The notes under the pieces were generated by a model. It had not been told where the DNA came from. It did no database searches and saw only the letters and a list, made by a program, of their open reading frames with translations. From Caldilineaceae bacterium (GTDB taxonomy: Bacteria; Chloroflexota; Anaerolineae; Caldilineales; Caldilineaceae), in the NCBI GenBank assembly GCA_022823185.1, contig JAJDXQ010000009.1:1-64000 (forward strand): a stretch of DNA of 64,000 nt. Direction: 5' to 3'. Below, in pieces: positions 34,480 to 44,285 of this stretch (the first letter of the stretch is position 1; each line of letters opens with the position of its first letter). Made by a program: the position numbers and the translations under genes.

Positions 34480-36291
34480 TTATAGCGCGATCGCAGGAAG
34501 ATCGAAAGATTGCGCCTTGTACAGGTCAGCGAAGAGACCGCCGCGCGACAGCAGCTCATCCTGGTTGCCGGTCTCGACAATGCGGCCCTGGTCGATGACC
34601 AGGATCCTGTCGGCGTTGCGGATTGTGGACAGGCGATGGGCGACGACGATGGCAGTGCGACCGGCGCGCGCTTTTTCGAAGGCGGCGCGCACTTTCTGCT
34701 CTGTGAGGGCGTCGAGCGCGGAGGTGGCTTCATCAAGCAGGAGGAGCCGGGGGCGCTGCTGGAGAGCGCGAGCGATGGCGAGGCGCTGTCGTTCGCCGCG
34801 GGAGAGCCTCAGGCCGCGTTCGCCGACGATTGTGCGGTAGCCGTCGGGCAGGCCGGTGATGAAGTCATCGATCTGCGCGGCGCGGGCGGCGTCTGCGCTT
34901 GTGCCGACATCGTCAATGCGGGCTGGATAGTTGATGTTTCGGCTGATGCTGTCGTTCCAGAGGAAGAGATCCTGAGGGACGAGGCCGATCTGGCTGCGCA
35001 GCGAGTTGAGGGAAAGTTTACGCAGGTCGATGCCGTCAATCGAGATCGTTCCGAACTGGGGAATGTAGAAGCCCATGATCAAGTCGATGATGGTGGACTT
35101 GCCGCCGCCGCTGGGGCCTACGATTCCGATGAACTCGCCCGGCGCGGCGTGAAAGGTGAGGTCGCGTGCGCCGAAGTCGCCGCGGCCGTAGTCGAATGAG
35201 ACTCTGTAAAAGGAAAGCGCGGCGCCGAGTGGAAGCGGGTTGACCGCGGTGCCCCACTCATCTGAAGCGGGGTCGGAAGGAAGGACTTTGTCGCCAGACG
35301 GTTCGCGGGCGAGCGCGAAGAGCGAGTCGACCTTTTGGGCATTGACGCGGGCCTCCTGCAGGTTGACTTGGGCGCCCAACAGCGTCTGCAGCACGGCGTA
35401 GGCGCGGGGAAGATAGGCGACGAAGGCGACGAGGCTGCCGATGGTCAGACTGCCTTGGACAACTTCGAAGGCGCCGTAAGCAAAGACGAGCCCAGTGACC
35501 ACGTAGTTGATGGACTCCGGCATAACGATGCGGATCAGTTCGTGGAAGGCCGATACCTTGGCTTTTATGCGCCGGTGCTCTGTGAGCCATTCGCCCCAAC
35601 GGGCCTTCTCATAGGCTTCGGCATTGAAGGCGCGGACGGTGCGCTGGCCGGGGAAGAGTTCGTTCAGATAGCTCTCGCCCCATTCCAATGTCTTGGAGAG
35701 CTCGCGATAGAGGTTCTGTGTGTAGTTGCGCGTTTTGAGGGTCAGGAGCAATGAGAGGGGGAAGACGAGCAGAGCCAGAAAAGAGAGGCGCCAGTGCAGC
35801 CAGGTCATGGCAGACAGTGTACCTATGAGGAGGATGGCGTTCATAACTAGGGGCAGCAGATGTTGTCCGACGAAGACCTCGCCAATCAGGCCGCAGCTGC
35901 GAGTGAGTCTATAGATGTGTTCTCCTGTTTTGAACCGCTCCAGGTCGGCGAGGCGGACGAACAGGAGGTGGTCGTAGAGGTCTTGGCGCAGCCGTTGGGC
36001 AACACCTTCGCCGATGTAGGCGCGCAGGTATTGGTTGGCGGAGGCGAAGCCGGCGCTGAGTATGGGCACAGCGACCATGCCAACAAGGAGCAGCCCTATC
36101 AGCCTCACATCGGCGGCCGGTATGGCTGTATCGAGGAGTTGTTTGAAGAGCAGGGGCTGGACCAGGCCTACGCCGGCGCCTAAGAGAGACAGGGCGACGA
36201 GAAGCGAAATCCTGGGGATCTGTTTTTTGAGTTCCTCCTTGATGAGGGGAAAGGCGGCTTTGGGGGCTTCGGGATGGATTGACGCGGACAT
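34480..36291 (-). CDS. MsbA-like ABC exporter (fused membrane and ATPase domains)
   Basis: A protein of about 603 residues. The N-terminal exporter membrane domain has about six helices (ISLLVALSLLGAGVGLV, LLLVGMVAVPILSAGF, LSFLALLVFPLSLLLTL and others). The nucleotide-binding domain has Walker A GPSGGGKST, Q-loop V-PQDLFLW, signature LSRGERQRLAIARAL, Walker B LLLLDEATSALD and switch H in V-VAHRLST. Homodimeric exporters of this type move lipids or drugs outward. The start at 36291 has AGGAG upstream; the frame extends to 36411 without support. Confidence 0.9.
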   Translation of the reverse strand: MSASIHPEAPKAAFPLIKEELKKQIPRISLLVALSLLGAGVGLVQPLLFKQLLDTAIPAADVRLIGLLLVGMVAVPILSAGFASANQYLRAYIGEGVAQRLRQDLYDHLLFVRLADLERFKTGEHIYRLTRSCGLIGEVFVGQHLLPLVMNAILLIGTLSAMTWLHWRLSFLALLVFPLSLLLTLKTRNYTQNLYRELSKTLEWGESYLNELFPGQRTVRAFNAEAYEKARWGEWLTEHRRIKAKVSAFHELIRIVMPESINYVVTGLVFAYGAFEVVQGSLTIGSLVAFVAYLPRAYAVLQTLLGAQVNLQEARVNAQKVDSLFALAREPSGDKVLPSDPASDEWGTAVNPLPLGAALSFYRVSFDYGRGDFGARDLTFHAAPGEFIGIVGPSGGGKSTIIDLIMGFYIPQFGTISIDGIDLRKLSLNSLRSQIGLVPQDLFLWNDSISRNINYPARIDDVGTSADAARAAQIDDFITGLPDGYRTIVGERGLRLSRGERQRLAIARALQQRPRLLLLDEATSALDALTEQKVRAAFEKARAGRTAIVVAHRLSTIRNADRILVIDQGRIVETGNQDELLSRGGLFADLYKAQSFDLPAIAL

Positions 36292-36412
36292 GGGGTTCTC
36301 CTGGCGTCGGCCAAATTTGCAGACTGGCGGGCGGGCGCGGCAGGAGTGGATTGTAACATGCGCGTCAAGGGGAACTGCAGTGGTCAGGGGTGCTGTCCAG
36401 GGCAATCGCATC

Positions 36413-36589
36413 TTATTGGGAGAGAACCTTCAGCAGATAGTCAGTTTTCCAACCAGCTCGTTTCCGTTTGGCAGCAATACCGACTTTGGCGCTTTTCTCT
36501 TTGCGCAGGAGGTTCAGGGTCAGTTTACGTAAGATGGCCAGGTTATGCTGTGCACGGCCCTGACGGATGCGACTGTCGTCCTCGCGCAA
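36413..36589 (-). pseudogene. ISAs1-family transposase C-terminal fragment
   Basis: The last ~58 codons of an ISAs1 transposase: REDDSRIRQG, N-LAILRKLTLNLLR, KVGIAAKRKRAGW, D-YLLKVLSQ and stop. The catalytic body is missing and the upstream side runs into G-rich repeat and the 10-bp array. A shorter scrap of the same peptide occurs at 790-843 in the opposite orientation. Confidence 0.7.
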
Positions 36590-36654
36590 GAGGGGACGGG
36601 GATTGTCTGGACGGGGATTGGGGGGGATTTTGGGGATTTGGGGGATGGGGTGGT

Positions 36655-36955
36655 GAGTGTTCGTGAGCGTTTGTGAGCGTTTACGAGCGTTCATGAGCGT
36701 TTCTGAGCGTTTACGAGCGTTCGTGCGTGTTCGTGAGCGTTCGTGAGCGATTGCGAGTGTTCGTGAGCGTTCGTGAGCGTTTGCGAGCGTTTGCGAGCGT
36801 TTACGAGTGTTTACGAGTGTTCGTGAGCGATTGCGAGTGTTCGTGAGCGTTCGTGAGCGTCTACGAGTGTTCGTGAGCGTTCGTGAGTGTTTGTGAGTGT
36901 TGCATGAGCGTTTACGAGCGTTTACGAGCGTTTACGAGTGTTCACGAGCGTTTGT
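36655..36955. repeat. 10-bp-unit tandem array (inverted copy)
   Basis: About 30 decamers such as gttcgtgagc, gtttgtgagc and gtttacgagc, the reverse complements of the units at 376-690. Unit variants are mixed irregularly, as in an old array shaped by slippage. No spacer structure and no ribosome site; open frames within are by-products. Confidence 0.9.
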
Positions 36956-37196
36956 GAGAGATTGGAGGGGGAAAAGGGCGGGGACCGGCGAAGGGACGCG
37001 AATCGGGGGCAGGGCGAGTGATAGATGGGCGATGAATGGGCGTTTGCGAGGGTCTGACGAGGTGTTGAGGGGGGGTGGGCGGTCTGATGGGCGTTGCGGC
37101 GGGTGGGGCGGCAGGATTGTGGGTAGGGGATTACGCTGCCGCGAGGAGGGGCGGCAGGAATGGGTTATATTCTATTTGTTTTCCGGCCTTCCCAGG

Positions 37197-38201
37197 TCAG
37201 GAGGTTGGAGCGGGCTGGTGGTTGATTACGGCGCCATTGGGGGCGTCCGGGTCGTGAAGTTCGTCCTGTGTTTTTTCGTATTCGTCATCCTGACAGAGGT
37301 TCTCGAGGAGGCGAATCAGGTCGCCGGCCTGGCGCACCTGGTCGGCCAGGACTTCGGGGTCGGTTTCGACTTCGCCGGTTTCGGGGACGACGCCGGTCCT
37401 GGTCCGGGCGGGCAGCCTGTCCATGGGCTGTCCGGTCAGGGGGTCGCGCAGGGGCTCGGGGGCGTCTTCGGCGCCGCTGGTGAGCGCAGTCCGGGCTGCT
37501 TCCATCTCGTCACGCATCTCTTTCGTCATTTCGATCAGGTATGGCAGGTTTTCCTTGGAGAAGCGGTATTGCAGCGCGTCGTTTCTGAGGCTGTCGAGGT
37601 CTTCCTGTGTGTAGGAGGACTGGGGACGGATGCCAAAGCGCTGTCTGCCCTCTTCGGTGAGCACAGCTGTCGCAGGCTCGTCGGGGTCGGACGGCTCTTC
37701 GAGCTCTGCGAGGCCCTGGGCAGCGAACGATTCGAGGCTGTACCGGTTCTCCTCTTCGGAGATGGCGGCTGAGGTGTTGAGGATGTTGAGGTCGCCATGT
37801 CCGCCGGCCATGGCCGCGGCTGCGGCGCGGTCCTCTTCGGCGCGGATTTCGTCCATCTCTTCGTCGGCGAGCTTGTAGTAGGCGCGCAGCTCTTTGGCGC
37901 CGTTGCAGATGGCGTTGTAGGCGGAGGGACTGAGATGGCCCTGGCGCACTGCGGTCATGCCTTCGGTGAGGAGCTCGATGATGTCTTTGAAGCGTTCGGG
38001 GACGCGCCGGTCGATCCTGGTCGCGATGCTGAGGCTGCCGCGGTTGACGCGCCAGACGCGCAGTTTGTCGGCGGGGCCGTGGGCGACGCAGTAGCCGTCC
38101 AGGTCGCGGTGCGCTTCTGCCTGACAGGGGGAGCCGTCTTTGCGGACGCCCTTGCAGAGGGGTTGCGTGATGGTGTGCGAGTGCGCGCGGGGATGTGTCA
38201 T
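37197..38201 (-). CDS. Zinc-finger protein of unknown function (repeat-associated)
   Basis: A 334-residue protein. The N-terminal Cys/His cluster (residues ~15-40: LCKGVRKDGSPC, then Y-CVAHG) gives a C-x8-C-x12-C-x2-H type zinc site found in many small uncharacterised proteins near mobile DNA. A helical part follows (RRVPERFKDIIELLTEGMTAVRQG; KELRAYYKLADEEMDEI), then a long acidic, probably disordered tail. A second copy in inverted orientation enters the window at base 1. No enzymatic motif is seen. The coupling of gene and array in both copies suggests they move or are maintained as one cassette. Confidence 0.6.
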   Translation of the reverse strand: MTHPRAHSHTITQPLCKGVRKDGSPCQAEAHRDLDGYCVAHGPADKLRVWRVNRGSLSIATRIDRRVPERFKDIIELLTEGMTAVRQGHLSPSAYNAICNGAKELRAYYKLADEEMDEIRAEEDRAAAAAMAGGHGDLNILNTSAAISEEENRYSLESFAAQGLAELEEPSDPDEPATAVLTEEGRQRFGIRPQSSYTQEDLDSLRNDALQYRFSKENLPYLIEMTKEMRDEMEAARTALTSGAEDAPEPLRDPLTGQPMDRLPARTRTGVVPETGEVETDPEVLADQVRQAGDLIRLLENLCQDDEYEKTQDELHDPDAPNGAVINHQPAPTS

Positions 38202-38361
38202 GGTGTGATGTGTCCTTGTTGAGGGGTGCTGCCCAACGGCCGGCCGGTTGGCTGGCGCGGGCGGGGCGATTGGTTGGCGTCGGGGAACCTATACAGACGC
38301 GAGGAATGTATGACCACTGCAGAACAAGTGTACTCGACTGGCTGCGCGATGTCAAGGGGCA

Positions 38362-38390
38362 ATTTGTCTGAACGGGGATTTGGGGGGATT
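38362..38390 (+). repeat. G-rich interspersed motif (tgtctgaacggggattt type)
   Basis: The core ctgaacggggatttggggg occurs here, again at about 38698-38720, in a variant form at 36606-36650, and in reverse at about 713-740. Each copy runs into a poly-G-rich tail (gggatttgggggatt). The interval 38202-38990 otherwise contains only G-rich low-complexity DNA and no gene that I can support. Confidence 0.65.
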
Positions 38391-38689
38391 TTTGGGATTT
38401 GGGGGATTAGGGCGGGGATTGGGGGCGGGAGGGATGGAGGAGGGGAGGCGTGGGGGCGGGGGTGTCCCTCGGGGCGGCGGCATATGCCGGGGGCCGGGGA
38501 TGGTGGCAAGGCTTTCTGGTTAACGCACTGCCCCGCCCGGTGGAGGAGAGGCGAGGCGGCTGGCGGCGAATGATGGCATGGGCGTGCGGCGGGGCGCGGG
38601 GAGGGCGGGGCGCGGGGGGGCCGCCGACAGATGGCAAGGCGACAAGGTTGATGGGTGGGGGTAGGGGGAGGCCCAAAATTGCAGTGGGA

Positions 38690-38735
38690 CGGGGATTTGT
38701 CTGAACGGGGATTTGGGGGGATTAAGGGATTAGGG
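38690..38735 (+). repeat. G-rich interspersed motif, second copy
   Basis: It repeats the 38362 motif with the same order of blocks (gggatttgtctgaacgggg, then a G-run and gattaaggg). It is the last strongly G-rich stretch before the + strand turns C-rich near 38.9 kb. Confidence 0.65.
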
Positions 38736-38989
38736 GGGAACTGCGGGGGATCGCCGCCCTGCCAGTCGGTGAGGCGGCTGACCCGCACGCGACACTCGCC
38801 CAGGCGCAGGCCCGCACACGCGCAAAACGATCAGACCGTTCATCTTCGTGAATTCACCGGCGCGCCGCTCCTCTTTTGAGTCCTCCCTGGCGTAAAATCA
38901 GGATGCCTGACGCTACCTTTAACCACTCCAAATGCAATCACTCTGCCCAACGCCCATACGAAATTCCACCCCATATCCCCTCCACCCCC

Positions 38990-39055
38990 TCCCTTCCTCC
39001 TCAAACCCCCTGTTGGGGCGTCCCTCGCGGGCGCCGAAGCCCCTCCGCAGGCAAC
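38990..39055. repeat. Interspersed 'ctgt-ggggcg-cc-gggcgcc' repeat
   Basis: The block ccctgttggggcgtccctcg, then gggcgccgaagcccctccgc, is shared with 60808-60892. It is partly self-complementary (ggggcg/cgcccc type arms) and could fold. It is typical of non-coding interspersed repeats. Confidence 0.6.
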
Positions 39056-39104
39056 ACCCCACCGACCCGAAACGCCAACGCGTTCCCCGCCCGCCCACCG
39101 TGGA

Positions 39105-39300
39105 TGAAAGTGTGTCGCCGTTTGCCGCTCCCGTTCTTCGCGCCCTCTTCGCGGATCAAAAGTTTCTGCCGTTGCCTTTTTCCGTGCCTCTCCGTGTCCC
39201 TCCGTGGATCAATAGAAGTTGCCATTCGCCGTTGCCGTTCTTCGCGCTACTTCGCGTCCCTTCGTGGAACAAAAAGATGTTGCCGTTCGCCGTTGCCCTT
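39105..39300. repeat. Tandem 'cgttgccgttcttcgcgcc...gtggatcaa' repeat block
   Basis: About four imperfect units of 50-65 bases, each with gccgttgcc/gccgttctt, a cgc-c-cttcgcgtcc stretch and gtggatcaa or gtggaacaa plus a-a-g. The same units recur at 42417-42545. They lie directly upstream of the VOC gene; the open frame across them has no coding character. Confidence 0.75.
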
Positions 39301-39409
39301 CCCCCCTAACTGGCAAATTGCCCCTGACTCCGCTATACTGCCCACATCCAGACACGGCCCGCCGGCGCGCCAGGCGCAAGACCAGGGCGCCATCGAACAG
39401 GAAACAACA

Positions 39410-39799
39410 ATGTCAATGATTTCCGGAATCGCCGAAATCGTCCTGTGGTCCCGAAACAAAGAGGAATCAGTCGCGTTCTATAAAGACCTGCTGGGGCTGG
39501 AAGTCATCTCCCCGCCGGAGCTGCCAAACGTCTTCCTCAAAGCCGGAGACGGCGCCGCCGGCATTCCCCAGATGATCGTGATCGTGCCCATGCCCCCGGA
39601 AATCGCGGCCCAACCTCGCGGGGGCCAGCTTCACCACATCGCCTTCGAGCTGCCCGCCGACCTGTTCGACGACCAGGAACAGGCCCTGCGCGCGGCCGGC
39701 TACGAGCCAAGAGGCGGCACACATCCCGTCCTCGCCAGCCGCACAATCTACATCGACGACCCGGACGGCAATGAGGTCGAGCTGATCTGCCAGGACTAG
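39410..39799 (+). CDS. VOC/glyoxalase-family protein
   Basis: A 129-residue protein with one vicinal-oxygen-chelate unit: I-AEIVLWSRNKEESVAFYKDLLGL at the start, LHHIAFELP in the middle and IYIDDPDGNEVELI at the end, giving the His and Glu metal ligands expected for this fold. The family includes lyases, isomerases and dioxygenases; the substrate is unknown. The start at 39410 has AGGAAA upstream; the longer in-frame opening runs through repeats and is rejected. The moeA gene begins 33 bases later. Confidence 0.85.
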   Translation: MSMISGIAEIVLWSRNKEESVAFYKDLLGLEVISPPELPNVFLKAGDGAAGIPQMIVIVPMPPEIAAQPRGGQLHHIAFELPADLFDDQEQALRAAGYEPRGGTHPVLASRTIYIDDPDGNEVELICQD

Positions 39800-39832
39800 G
39801 ACACAGCCTGCCACTAGGGGACCCCTATCCAG

Positions 39833-41080
39833 ATGACCATCTCCTCACCCTACTCGATGCTCTCAGTCGAGGATGCCCTCGACATCACGCTCGAACAGAC
39901 CCGCCTGCCAGGAGCAGTGCGGCGCCCGCTCTCCAAGGTACGCGGCGCCATTCTCGCCGCTGACATTGCCGCCAAGGAGCCGCTGCCCCCCTTCCCCGCC
40001 TCGACCATGGACGGCTACGCGGTCGTCGCCGCCGACGGAACCGGCGACTATCCCATGGTCGGCGAAGTGAGCGCCGGCGCGCTCGCCGATTTCTCCGTCC
40101 AACCAGGGACCGTAGCCTACATCACAACCGGCGCCCCCCTGCCCGGCGGGGCCGACGCCGTCGTGATGATCGAAGAGACCGAAAAGCTGCAACAGGGAAA
40201 CGGCGTACCGACCATTCGCATTAACCAGAATGTTGCACCGGGGACCAACGTCCGGCCCATCGGCGTGGACGTGGAGGCCGGCCAGACCGTGCTCGCCGCC
40301 GGTGAACGACTCGATCCCGCCGAAATCGGCATTCTCGCCACCGCCGGCATCGTCGACGTGCCCGTCTACCCCCGCCCCAAGGTGGCCGTCCTCTCCACCG
40401 GCGACGAGCTGGTCGACCCGGCGCAAAAGCCGGGCCCCGGCCAGATTCGCGACAGCAACCGCGCCATGCTGCTGGCCGCCATCCGCGCCGCCGGCGGCGA
40501 CCCGATCGATCTCGGCATCTCCGGAGACACGCAGGAAGCGCTGGAACGACGCGTGCGCCAGGGCCTGGCCGAGGCAGACATCCTCCTCACCTCCGGCGGC
40601 GTCTCCATGGGCGATTTGGATCTCGTCAAGCCTCTTCTGGAACACGCAGGAACCGTCCACTACGGACGCGTCCGCATGAAGCCGGGCAAGCCGGTCACCT
40701 TTGCCACCGCCGACCTGGAAGAGGGCCGCCGCCTCGTCTTCGGCCTGCCCGGCAATCCCGTCAGCAGCCTGGTCACATTCTATCTCTTCGTCGTCCCGGC
40801 CTTGCGCAAAATGGCCGGCTGGCCCGATCCCGCGCTGCGCGTCGTCCAGGCCCGCCTCGCCCAGCCACTGCCCCTCGACGCCTACCGGCCGGAATACCAC
40901 CGCGCCACCCTCAGCTGGGACGGGCGCCGGCACTGCTTCCTGGCCGCCAGTACAGGCATCCAGGCCAGCAGCCGCCTCCTCAGCATGCGCACCGCGAACG
41001 CCCTGCTTGCCCTGCCCCAACGGGAAGGTGTCATGGCCGCCGGCGAAACCGTCGACGCGCTCCTGATCGGGGAGCTCTAG
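39833..41080 (+). CDS. moeA: Molybdopterin molybdenumtransferase
   Basis: A full-length 415-residue MoeA: an N-terminal linker domain, [13 protein letters not shown], the central MoCF-binding fold with [19 protein letters not shown] and [20 protein letters not shown], and the C-terminal barrel. It inserts molybdate into adenylylated molybdopterin to make Moco. It opens a cluster with moaC and a moaD-moaE fusion (gap 19 bases, then overlap), so the three are probably one operon. Confidence 0.95.
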   Translation: MTISSPYSMLSVEDALDITLEQTRLPGAVRRPLSKVRGAILAADIAAKEPLPPFPASTMDGYAVVAADGTGDYPMVGEVSAGALADFSVQPGTVAYITTGAPLPGGADAVVMIEETEKLQQGNGVPTIRINQNVAPGTNVRPIGVDVEAGQTVLAAGERLDPAEIGILATAGIVDVPVYPRPKVAVLSTGDELVDPAQKPGPGQIRDSNRAMLLAAIRAAGGDPIDLGISGDTQEALERRVRQGLAEADILLTSGGVSMGDLDLVKPLLEHAGTVHYGRVRMKPGKPVTFATADLEEGRRLVFGLPGNPVSSLVTFYLFVVPALRKMAGWPDPALRVVQARLAQPLPLDAYRPEYHRATLSWDGRRHCFLAASTGIQASSRLLSMRTANALLALPQREGVMAAGETVDALLIGEL

Positions 41081-41099
41081 CCGAGTTGAGGTCCAAACC

Positions 41100-41609
41100 G
41101 TGTCTGAACTGACCCACCTCGACAAAGAGGGCCGCGCATCCATGGTGGACGTCGGCGGCAAGGACACAACCAGCCGCGAAGCGGTTGCCGAAGGCAGCGT
41201 CTACATGGCCCCCGCCACGCTCGCCGCCATCCGCGACGGCGCCGTGCCCAAAGGCGACGTGCTCGCCTCCGCCCGTATCGCAGGAATCATGGCCGCCAAA
41301 CGCACGCCCGACCTGATTCCGCTCTGCCATCCCCTGCCGCTGACCAGCATTGCCATCAATTTCGAAATCGACGAATCTGTGAACCGGGTCCGCATCGTCG
41401 CCACTGTTCGCTGCAGAGGCCGCACCGGCGTCGAGATGGAGGCCCTCACCGCGGTCAGCGTAGCCGCTCTGACTATCTACGATATGGCAAAAGCGTTGGA
41501 AAAGTCCATGGTGATCGGAGGCGTCCAGCTTCTCCGGAAACGAGGGGGCAAGTCCGGCGACTGGCAGCGGTCCCTTCCGAATTCGCACAAGGAAGAGGGA
41601 GCCGCGTGA
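41100..41609 (+). CDS. moaC: Cyclic pyranopterin monophosphate synthase
   Basis: The 169-residue protein has the MoaC marks: the MVDVGGKD start region, [19 protein letters not shown], the active-site [11 protein letters not shown] loop and [19 protein letters not shown]. It makes cPMP from the MoaA product in the first stage of Moco synthesis. It starts with GTG. Its TGA stop overlaps the GTG start of the downstream fusion by four bases. The MoaA partner is not in the window. Confidence 0.95.
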   Translation: MSELTHLDKEGRASMVDVGGKDTTSREAVAEGSVYMAPATLAAIRDGAVPKGDVLASARIAGIMAAKRTPDLIPLCHPLPLTSIAINFEIDESVNRVRIVATVRCRGRTGVEMEALTAVSVAALTIYDMAKALEKSMVIGGVQLLRKRGGKSGDWQRSLPNSHKEEGAA

Positions 41610-42367
41610 ACGTCCGCCTGATCCTTTTCGCCGGCCTCCGTCAGGCCGCCGGCTTCAAGAACGAGAGCGTAGCCTTGCCGGCAGACGCCACGGTAGGCGA
41701 TCTCCTCGACAAACGCCTCCCCGACCTGCGCGGGCGGACCTTCTACGTCGCCGTAAACGAAGAGTTCGCCCAGCGGGATACTGTTCTCCAGGACGGCGAC
41801 GAGGTTGCGCTGCTGCCGCCCGTCTCCGGAGGCAGTTCCCTCACCCGCCGCCCAATCCCTCCAGCGCCGCCGGCGCGGCAGAACAGAGTCCAGACCATGT
41901 CTCCCAAACTCTTCGAAATCACCAGCGAACCTCTCTCACAGGACGACATACTGCGTCGCGTCAGCCGCCCCGACTGCGGCGGCGTCGTCACCTTCGCAGG
42001 CAATGTCCGCGGCTCCACAGCCACAGATGAGGGCGCCCGGGAGACCGACTTCCTGGTCTACGAGGCCTATGTGCCGATGGCCGAGAAAATGATGGCGCGG
42101 ATCGGCGACGAGATCATGGAGCGCTGGCCCCTTGTCAGAGCCGTCAGCATCCTGCACCGCATTGGCCGCTGCGACATCGAGGAGCCGACCGTCCTCATCG
42201 CCGTGGCCACCCCGCACCGCAGCGACGGCTGTTTCGAAGCCTGCCGCTACGCCATCGAACGGCTCAAGGAGATCGTCCCCATCTGGAAACAGGAAAACTG
42301 GCGCGACGGCGAAATCTGGGTCGAAGGCCCCCGCCAGCCCGACCTCGACGTCAGCGAAACCAAGTAG
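41606..42367 (+). CDS. moaX: MoaD-MoaE fusion (MoaX-type molybdopterin synthase)
   Basis: A 253-residue protein in two parts. Residues 1-77 are a MoaD ubiquitin-like domain ending in L-L-P-PVSGG, the Gly-Gly whose carboxylate must become a thiocarboxylate. After a Pro-rich linker (~78-96), residues ~97-245 are MoaE ([44 protein letters not shown]). The mycobacterial MoaX fusion is known to be cleaved after its Gly-Gly, and the same would be required here. An internal ATG (MSPKLF) at the MoaE boundary could alternatively allow separate initiation of MoaE. Confidence 0.9.
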   Translation: MNVRLILFAGLRQAAGFKNESVALPADATVGDLLDKRLPDLRGRTFYVAVNEEFAQRDTVLQDGDEVALLPPVSGGSSLTRRPIPPAPPARQNRVQTMSPKLFEITSEPLSQDDILRRVSRPDCGGVVTFAGNVRGSTATDEGARETDFLVYEAYVPMAEKMMARIGDEIMERWPLVRAVSILHRIGRCDIEEPTVLIAVATPHRSDGCFEACRYAIERLKEIVPIWKQENWRDGEIWVEGPRQPDLDVSETK

Positions 42368-42416
42368 CCGCGATTTTCCCCGACTCAACCCTCCCCGTCG
42401 CCCCCCCCCACCCGCT

Positions 42417-42545
42417 GCCCCTCCGTGGATCAAGAAGTATCTGCCGTTCGCCGTTGCCCTTCTTCGTGCCCCTTCGTGGATCAAGAAGAAGCTGCCGTTC
42501 GCCATTGCCGTTTTTCGCGCCCCTTCGCGCCCCTCCGCGGATCAA
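42417..42545. repeat. Second block of the 'gccgttcgccgttgcc...gtggatcaa' repeat
   Basis: Three imperfect units of ~60 bases, each made of ctgccgttcgccgttgccc, a c-cttcgtg-cccttcg stretch and tggatcaag-aag, as at 39105-39300. It lies between the Moco operon and the RNase P RNA promoter. Confidence 0.75.
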
Positions 42546-42597
42546 GCCACCCTCCCCCCGCGAAGACCCTTCCAATCCCGCGCCAGCCCGCCGAAAT

Positions 42598-42626
42598 TTG
42601 CCAACCGAACCTAATCGTGCTACCAT
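42598..42626 (+). promoter_or_regulatory. Possible sigma-70 promoter for the RNase P RNA
   Basis: TTGCCA (42598-42603) and TACCAT (42621-42626) are separated by 17 bases, a plausible -35/-10 pair upstream of the RNA start. The predicted transcript would carry about 40 extra bases before the P1 stem. Confidence 0.4.
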
Positions 42627-42673
42627 TAGACGTTGTGAATCAGGCCGGGCTCGCCAACCGGCGGCCTTCCAGC

Positions 42674-43130
<457 letters not shown>

Positions 43131-43226
43131 CAGGACCGCTCCTAAACGGAAACGTCCTGTAACAATCTCAGATGGCTTGCGAGGCTGCTCTGCTCAATTG
43201 GCGCCGGACAACTAGCCGGCTATAAA

Positions 43227-43311
<85 letters not shown>

Positions 43312-43326
43312 TGGAATCCAGCGTCC

Positions 43327-43400
<74 letters not shown>

Positions 43401-43449
43401 CGATGCTTTGCCGGGCCCACCGGTCCGGCAGACAGTTTAACAATCAATT

Positions 43450-43524
<75 letters not shown>

Positions 43525-43611
43525 GAAAGGACCGGCCCTTAAGGGGGTGGAGCCGTTGTCTCCAGGCGTTCATGATGCTGCGGCTCAGTCGCCTTACGCG
43601 TCGGTCCTTTT

Positions 43612-43684
43612 GCCGAGGTAGCTCAGTTGGTAGAGCAATGGACTGAAAATCCATGTGTCCCCAGTTCAAGTCTGGGCCTCGGCA
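43612..43684 (+). tRNA. tRNA-Phe (anticodon GAA)
   Basis: Acceptor GCCGAGG/CCTCGGC, D-arm gctcagttggtagagc, anticodon loop CTGAAAA in stem TGGA/TCCA and T-loop ttcaagt. The A is followed by cctt, so CCA is not encoded. Confidence 0.95.
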
Positions 43685-43794
43685 CCTTGGAGAATGGCAA
43701 GTTCCTGGCCCGTCTTTCGCAGCGCAACGAACTGTCTGAAAAGGACCGTCGTTCGGCCAGGAATTTGATTCTCAGGTCCCGATCCGGCTGGCGA

Positions 43795-43867
<73 letters not shown>

Positions 43868-43942
43868 TTCCCCATGGTGGGATCTCCCGGCCCTGTCGTG
43901 AACGCCGTCGGGATGCAGTATTGCAGGTAGTCAACCAAATGT

Positions 43943-44015
43943 GGCGCCTATAGCTCAAAGGCAGAGCGTCTGATTGTGGATCAGAAGGTTGCGGGTTCGA
44001 GCCCCGCTAGGCGCC
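43943..44015 (+). tRNA. tRNA-His (anticodon GTG)
   Basis: The genome encodes the extra G at position -1 (43943) facing discriminator C73, the histidine identity pair. Acceptor GCGCCTA/TAGGCGC, anticodon loop TTGTGGA, T-loop ttcgagc. It is the last gene before the low-GC island; 44016-44285 holds no gene. Confidence 0.95.
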
Positions 44016-44285
44016 CCTAGGCTAGGACTGAGTCTTTCGGCTCGGCCCGTCAACTTGCATGGTCTTCTGTCTGGTCGTCCAAAGCTGCGCCTCTACTAGC
44101 AGGCGCCTTCCCCCAATTGGATTCGGTAGCCGCAAACTTGGTCATGGACCGTTTCATTGATCGCCCTGTGCCTGCCGATCCCACCATTCATTACTAAACG
44201 GTTGCCTTGGGTCGAGTATTCCTTCTGAACAGGTCTCCGTTTTCCCTCTTCTCCATATCAAAGCGCAGTTCGTGGAGACAACAGA

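Larger units (their letters stand above)
36390..38201 (-). repeat. Right arm of the large inverted repeat
   Basis: Mirror of 1-860: transposase scrap (36390-36590), G-rich motif, 10-bp array (36655-36955), a ~240-base spacer without a gene (36956-37196), then the zinc-finger gene. The spacer block next to the gene, around 37060-37195, is almost identical to 236-350 read in reverse. The arms are about 35.5 kb apart at their inner edges. Confidence 0.8.

Noticed and set aside
38876..39409. 178-residue N-terminal extension of the VOC protein
   Set aside because: It runs through repeat DNA and adds Pro/Arg/Ser-rich low-complexity residues; the 129-residue form matches the family length.
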